A stretch of 8,279 nucleotides of DNA from Magnetovibrio sp. (lineage in GTDB: Bacteria > Pseudomonadota > Alphaproteobacteria > Rhodospirillales > Magnetovibrionaceae). Location of the stretch: the NCBI GenBank assembly GCA_016763895.1, contig JAESSV010000016.1:1-8279 (forward strand), read 5' to 3'. A program made the position numbers and the translations under genes. The notes beneath the pieces were generated by a model. It was not told the DNA's origin, did not search any database, and saw only the letters and a list, made by a program, of their open reading frames with translations. Below, piece after piece: positions 5,164 through 8,279 of the stretch (position 1 is the stretch's first letter; each line of letters opens with the position of its first letter).

Positions 5164-7125
5164 TTAAATGTTTTTTACATCCGCTAAAAATCCATCAACT
5201 TTTTGTTTAAGGGCTTCTGCTTCTGTTGAAACCTCATTGGCAACCGTCAAGACTTCTGCGGCGGCGGCTCCTGTTTGGCCTGCGGCCTGAGTTACACCGG
5301 CGATGTTTGAAGACACGTCAGCTGTGCCATTGGCGGCTTGTTCAACATTGCGGGCAATTTCCTGTGTCGCCGCACCTTGCTCTTCTACTGCTGCCGCAAT
5401 GGCCGAAGCAATTTCATTCAGTTGGTTAATGGTTCCGCCAATATTGCCGATTGCGGCAACGGCATTTTGTGTTGCACCTTGAATCCCCGAAATTTGAGCG
5501 CTGATTTCTTCGGTCGCTTTCGCCGTTTGATTGGCAAGGTTTTTGACTTCAGACGCCACAACTGCAAATCCCTTACCGGCGTCACCGGCTCGTGCAGCTT
5601 CAATCGTTGCATTCAAGGCGAGAAGGTTTGTTTGATCGGCAATATCCGTAATCATTGCGACAACTTCACCGATTTTATTGGACGCATCGGCCAGGCCTTG
5701 AATTTCAGCATTTGTGCTTTCAACTTCGAGAACGGCTGTGCTGGATATGGTCGTGGATTGTGCCACTTGCCGGGAAATTTCTTGAATGGAACTCGATAAT
5801 TCTTCCGATGCAGACGCAACGGTTTGCACGTTGGAAGATGCTTCTCCTGAGGCCGCGGCGACGGTCTGAGCCTGTTGAGAGGTTTGTTCAGCCGTTGTCG
5901 AAAGGCTGTTGGCTGTTGCTTCCATTTTTGTGGTTGATAAAGCTACAGTTTCTAAAATACCTGTCACGGAACTTCCAAATTCTTTCGTAATGTGTTCCAG
6001 CTTTTGGGTGCGTTGTTCCCGTTGTTCCCGCGCGGCTGACCGTTCGATTTCCATCTGTTCATTCTGGATCATGTTTTCCTTGAAAACATTGGTCGCCTTG
6101 GCCATTTCGCCAATTTCGTTGGGGGTGTCTTGTCCTTCAATAATGATCGACGAATCCCCACCGGCCAACCGTTGCATCGTATCGGTAATGTTACGGATGG
6201 TCGTCGCAAGGATACGCCCTGTGTATGTGGACAGCGCAGCCACAATAAGGGTGGCAATAAACATCAAAATGTACATGGTCTGGGCCGTGTCTTGTTCAAT
6301 CTTTACCGCCAAATCCGTTGCGTCTGAAAAATCCATAGCAGAATTTTCGCTAATGGCCTTCATAGCCGGAACGGATTTTGCAAACAATTTGCTTAAGGCA
6401 GCCGTGTCCGGAACCAATTGCAAACGAACGTTTGCCGCAGCCTTAAAGTCTTTTTGATAGGCGGCCATTTTTTTGGAAATATCAGCTTTACCAAAGGCTG
6501 GAATCGTACTCGCCGCCAATCCAGCGTTAAATTCGGCAACCCGCTGATCCATTTTTCCGATGTATTTATCAAGGACGCGCATAAAGAAATCTTTTTCATG
6601 ACGGCGCATCATTAACATCGTAACCATCAGGCTCGGTTCATTGAATTCCTTGAGCTTGGTTTCCACCTCATGAACGGATTTTCGCAAGGACCCCCGCAGA
6701 CCAGATTTTGGGTCCAAACCAAATGTGTTCCAGCCCTTTGTGACCTTGGCAAACTGATCGACATAGGCGGAAAAATTTTGATCTAAAATGTCTAAATTTG
6801 CGACTGTTTCAGCTTCTGAATGGAATTTCCGTAATTCTTCAATTTGCGGTTTTGTTTCGGCAACAATTTCCGCATGCTTTTTCGTGTATTTTACGTTCAG
6901 GCGCAGCAGAAAGTCTTTTTCTGCTCGACGGGCATTCAAGAAATCATAAGAAAGTTCATCAATTAAGTCTTTACCCTCGCGAATATGGGTGGCGTCTTCC
7001 ATCGCCGCTTCCATCTTTTGCATACTGACGTAATAGACTGCACCCACGGTGATAAAAGCAAAGACTGCGACTCCACTGATCATGATTATTTGCGACATCA
7101 CGCGCAGATTTTTTACAAAAGACAT
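5164..7125 (-). CDS. methyl-accepting chemotaxis protein with HBM sensor domain
   Basis: This full-length chemoreceptor (653 aa) senses a ligand in the periplasm and controls the CheA kinase through CheW. Membrane segments at about 12-33 and 284-303 bracket a periplasmic domain of about 250 residues. That domain has two copies of the motif RR-x-EKDF, at 66-72 ([11 protein letters not shown]) and 174-180 ([11 protein letters not shown]). This duplication is the hallmark of the helical bimodular (HBM) sensor, whose best-known member, McpS, binds citrate-cycle organic acids; the ligand here is unknown. A HAMP domain follows (about 303-355, with PNEIGEMA), then the signalling coiled coil. Its hairpin tip is [20 protein letters not shown] with GKGFAVVA (497-524). 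There is no C-terminal CheR-binding pentapeptide; it ends [12 protein letters not shown] lies 11 nt before the ATG, a rather long spacing. No other chemotaxis gene is nearby, so it is an orphan receptor. Confidence 0.96.
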   Translation of the reverse strand: MSFVKNLRVMSQIIMISGVAVFAFITVGAVYYVSMQKMEAAMEDATHIREGKDLIDELSYDFLNARRAEKDFLLRLNVKYTKKHAEIVAETKPQIEELRKFHSEAETVANLDILDQNFSAYVDQFAKVTKGWNTFGLDPKSGLRGSLRKSVHEVETKLKEFNEPSLMVTMLMMRRHEKDFFMRVLDKYIGKMDQRVAEFNAGLAASTIPAFGKADISKKMAAYQKDFKAAANVRLQLVPDTAALSKLFAKSVPAMKAISENSAMDFSDATDLAVKIEQDTAQTMYILMFIATLIVAALSTYTGRILATTIRNITDTMQRLAGGDSSIIIEGQDTPNEIGEMAKATNVFKENMIQNEQMEIERSAAREQREQRTQKLEHITKEFGSSVTGILETVALSTTKMEATANSLSTTAEQTSQQAQTVAAASGEASSNVQTVASASEELSSSIQEISRQVAQSTTISSTAVLEVESTNAEIQGLADASNKIGEVVAMITDIADQTNLLALNATIEAARAGDAGKGFAVVASEVKNLANQTAKATEEISAQISGIQGATQNAVAAIGNIGGTINQLNEIASAIAAAVEEQGAATQEIARNVEQAANGTADVSSNIAGVTQAAGQTGAAAAEVLTVANEVSTEAEALKQKVDGFLADVKNI

Positions 7126-7260
7126 AATTTATTGAACCTTTTCTTTAGAAAATTGATAAACTGAATACTTGCCAAAATGATACAGAATTGCATGGCCTGG
7201 TGATAGGATTAATTTGAAAATTCTTAACGCATTTAGGGTTTGACCTTAAGGGATGACGGC

Positions 7261-7317
7261 GTTGTTGTGCGCCCCAAGCTCCTTTCCGTTAGGAAAGAGC
7301 CCGGTTTTTATAACAAC
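7261..7317 (+). other. structured intergenic element with plus-strand T-tract
   Basis: CTTTCC (7282-7287) pairs with GGAAAG (7292-7297) around GTTA. The stem is extended by GCT (7278-7280) with AGC (7298-7300) across one bulged C. An outer stem GTTGTT (7261-7266) with AACAAC (7312-7317) can close it. On the plus strand the inner hairpin is followed, after CCGG, by TTTTT (7305-7309). This resembles an intrinsic terminator for plus-strand transcription, yet no plus-strand gene precedes it. On the minus strand it lies after phnA and in front of the chemoreceptor gene, without a T-tract. It may be a terminator, a leader structure or the end of a small RNA. Confidence 0.4.
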
Positions 7318-7343
7318 AGGAAAGGTCTAGGACCGTATTTGAG

Positions 7344-7697
7344 TTAGACTTTCTTTACAAAACAAGACTTTAGACCCATGGGGCCAACGCCGGGAACTTT
7401 ACAGTCTATGTCATGGTCGCCGTCGACTAAGCGAATGTTTTTGACTTTTGTGCCGACTTTAACCACGGATGATGATCCTTTGACTTTAAGGTCTTTGATC
7501 ACCGTGACGGTGTCGCCATCCGCCAATAGGTTGCCCACAGCGTCTTTAATCTTGGTGAGGTCAAGGCCATCACTTTCATCGCTATTGTCGCCGCTGTCTT
7601 TGGCCCATTCGTGGGCGCATTCTGGGCAGATCCAAAGTGGGCCGTCTTCATAGCTGTATTCGGAATTGCATTTGGGGCAGTTTGGGTTGGAATCCAT
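7344..7697 (-). CDS. phnA: PhnA/YjdM zinc-ribbon protein
   Basis: The 117-aa product matches E. coli YjdM (PhnA family) along its length. An N-terminal zinc ribbon is formed by Cys7, Cys10, Cys24 and Cys27 ([13 protein letters not shown] and [10 protein letters not shown]). The C-terminal SH3-like PhnA domain follows ([20 protein letters not shown], then [19 protein letters not shown]). A short acidic insert (residues 34-49) separates them and is longer than in E. coli. Despite the name, the E. coli protein is not needed for phosphonate use and its cellular role is unsettled; no phosphonate genes are nearby. The ATG at 7697 is chosen because AAGGA lies about 8 nt upstream and homology begins there; the frame is open further, to 7775, but that stretch covers the hairpin at 7718-7752. 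It lies 96 bp downstream of nrdJ on the same strand and may be partly co-transcribed. Confidence 0.93.
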   Translation of the reverse strand: MDSNPNCPKCNSEYSYEDGPLWICPECAHEWAKDSGDNSDESDGLDLTKIKDAVGNLLADGDTVTVIKDLKVKGSSSVVKVGTKVKNIRLVDGDHDIDCKVPGVGPMGLKSCFVKKV

Positions 7698-7717
7698 GTT
7701 TTTTTTCCTTTTTCGCG

Positions 7718-7752
7718 AAGAGGGCGCAGCGAAAAATCGCATACGCCCTCTT
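7718..7752 (-). terminator. two-tier stem-loop between nrdJ and phnA
   Basis: AAGAGGGCG (7718-7726) pairs perfectly with CGCCCTCTT (7744-7752). Inside, GCGA (7729-7732) pairs perfectly with TCGC (7737-7740) around AAAA. Thirteen pairs make this one of the strongest hairpins in the window. On the minus strand it follows the nrdJ stop by about 40 bp and precedes the phnA ribosome binding site by a few bases. There is no T-tract after it in that direction. It could protect the nrdJ mRNA 3' end, act as a partial terminator, or affect phnA translation. Confidence 0.5.
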
Positions 7753-7793
7753 GCTTTGGGGTCATTCTTTAACAAACAGCAAACAACAGGGGC

Positions 7794-8279
7794 TTAAGAA
7801 CAGCCCGTGGTGCCGCCGCAAGTGTCGCATTTAAGGCATGTGCCGTTGCGCACCAGTGTGAAGTTACCGCATTCTGGGCAGGCGTCTCCGGCGTAGCCTC
7901 GAATACGGGCTTCGCGGACACGTTCCATATGGATGTCAACGGTTTCCACCAAGGTCGATTCAACGCTAACTGCGCCAGCAGAACTGCCGGACAAAGCTTG
8001 AGGAGCAGAAGCTCCCCCGGCTGCGGCTGCGGCTTCTGTCGCTTCGGCTTGCACGGGTGCTGCTTTTTTCTTTTTACCCGCGGCGCCACCTTTGATCAAC
8101 GTGAGCTTTTGTGACCGCACAAAGCCTTGAGAGGTTAGTTTTTCAACGGCACTGATCGCGTTGTCCACAACATCCATGTCGCTTTCGTCATGGCCGGCTC
8201 CCATGGCATCCGGCATCAAATCCGCCGGTTTTGCATGGGCAAGGTCGTTGCGTTGCAAGTAGCTGACGGCCAATTCGCG
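7794..8279 (-). CDS. nrdJ: adenosylcobalamin-dependent ribonucleotide reductase, C-terminal part
   Basis: The last 161 residues of a class II ribonucleotide reductase enter from the right edge; the full alphaproteobacterial enzyme has about 1,200. It reduces ribonucleotides to deoxyribonucleotides using coenzyme B12, independent of oxygen, for DNA synthesis. Visible parts are the end of the catalytic region (RELAVSYLQRNDLAHAKP), a conserved helix (DNAISAVEKLTSQGFVRSQ), a Lys/Ala-rich flexible linker (roughly 70-100 of the fragment), a short conserved block before the end (VETVDIHMERVREARIRGY), and the C-terminal cysteine-rich zinc ribbon, CPECGNFTLVRNGTC then KCDTCGGTTGCS. The final cysteines are thought to pass electrons to the active site. 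It ends at TAA 7794-7796 and is followed by a strong stem-loop and phnA. Upstream regulation, such as a cobalamin riboswitch, lies outside the window. Confidence 0.95.
   Translation of the reverse strand, partial: RELAVSYLQRNDLAHAKPADLMPDAMGAGHDESDMDVVDNAISAVEKLTSQGFVRSQKLTLIKGGAAGKKKKAAPVQAEATEAAAAAGGASAPQALSGSSAGAVSVESTLVETVDIHMERVREARIRGYAGDACPECGNFTLVRNGTCLKCDTCGGTTGCS

Noticed and set aside
5338..6457. Long plus-strand open frames (5338-5799 and 5909-6457)
   Set aside because: They lie wholly inside the chemoreceptor gene on the other strand, have cysteine-rich or erratic composition and lack ribosome binding sites.
7344..7697. Phosphonate utilisation locus
   Set aside because: Only the misnamed phnA is present; no C-P lyase or phosphonate transporter genes are in the window.
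7698..7775. Longer phnA frame starting at 7775
   Set aside because: The extra residues are encoded by the hairpin at 7718-7752, have no homology, and the proper ribosome binding site is before 7697.

Overview
The window looks like chromosomal DNA of an alphaproteobacterium, most plausibly of the Rhodospirillales/Thalassospirales type. The evidence is the C-terminus of a B12-dependent ribonucleotide reductase (NrdJ), a DUF482/FemAB-like acyltransferase beside a RidA-family gene, a KSV..H..S..SG.DCA lipoprotein of the kind common in alphaproteobacteria, and an HBM-type chemoreceptor. The genus cannot be fixed from sequence alone. There is no tRNA, rRNA, insertion sequence, CRISPR array or phage gene.

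Layout. Bases 1-100 may hold the K/P/V-rich tail of a gene entering from the left. Bases 88-393 are non-coding and unusually structured: a 13-bp stem-loop, three 28-bp direct repeats, an AT-rich two-part inverted repeat, a CCATAT dyad and a good match to a sigma-54 (-24/-12) promoter. These lead into a 57-codon ORF with a strong ribosome binding site (394-567). Five 20-bp tandem repeats (561-660) fill the gap between that ORF and a convergent pair on the minus strand: a small secreted protein (654-968) and the upstream FemAB-like acyltransferase (978-2147). A divergently read inner-membrane protein follows (2246-3130). It is convergent with ridA-like (3135-3599), which is divergent from ppnP (3735-4016). 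A lipoprotein gene (4151-4681) converges on a 68-aa basic protein (4831-5037, minus). Further right, all on the minus strand, are a 653-aa HBM chemoreceptor (5164-7125), phnA/yjdM (7344-7697) and the nrdJ C-terminus (7794-8279).

Most genes are housekeeping or poorly characterised accessory genes and do not form one pathway. RidA-like and PpnP are both small metabolite-handling enzymes that share a 135-bp divergent promoter region. nrdJ and phnA are co-oriented and separated by a strong stem-loop, so phnA may be partly co-transcribed with nrdJ. The acyltransferase and the secreted protein are only 9 bp apart and look like a two-gene operon.

I found no obvious undescribed multi-gene system. 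The part most worth attention is 88-660: a dense non-coding regulatory region with a candidate sigma-54 promoter, a tiny ORF of unknown function, and a 20-bp repeat array that places stop codons in all six frames between two convergent genes.
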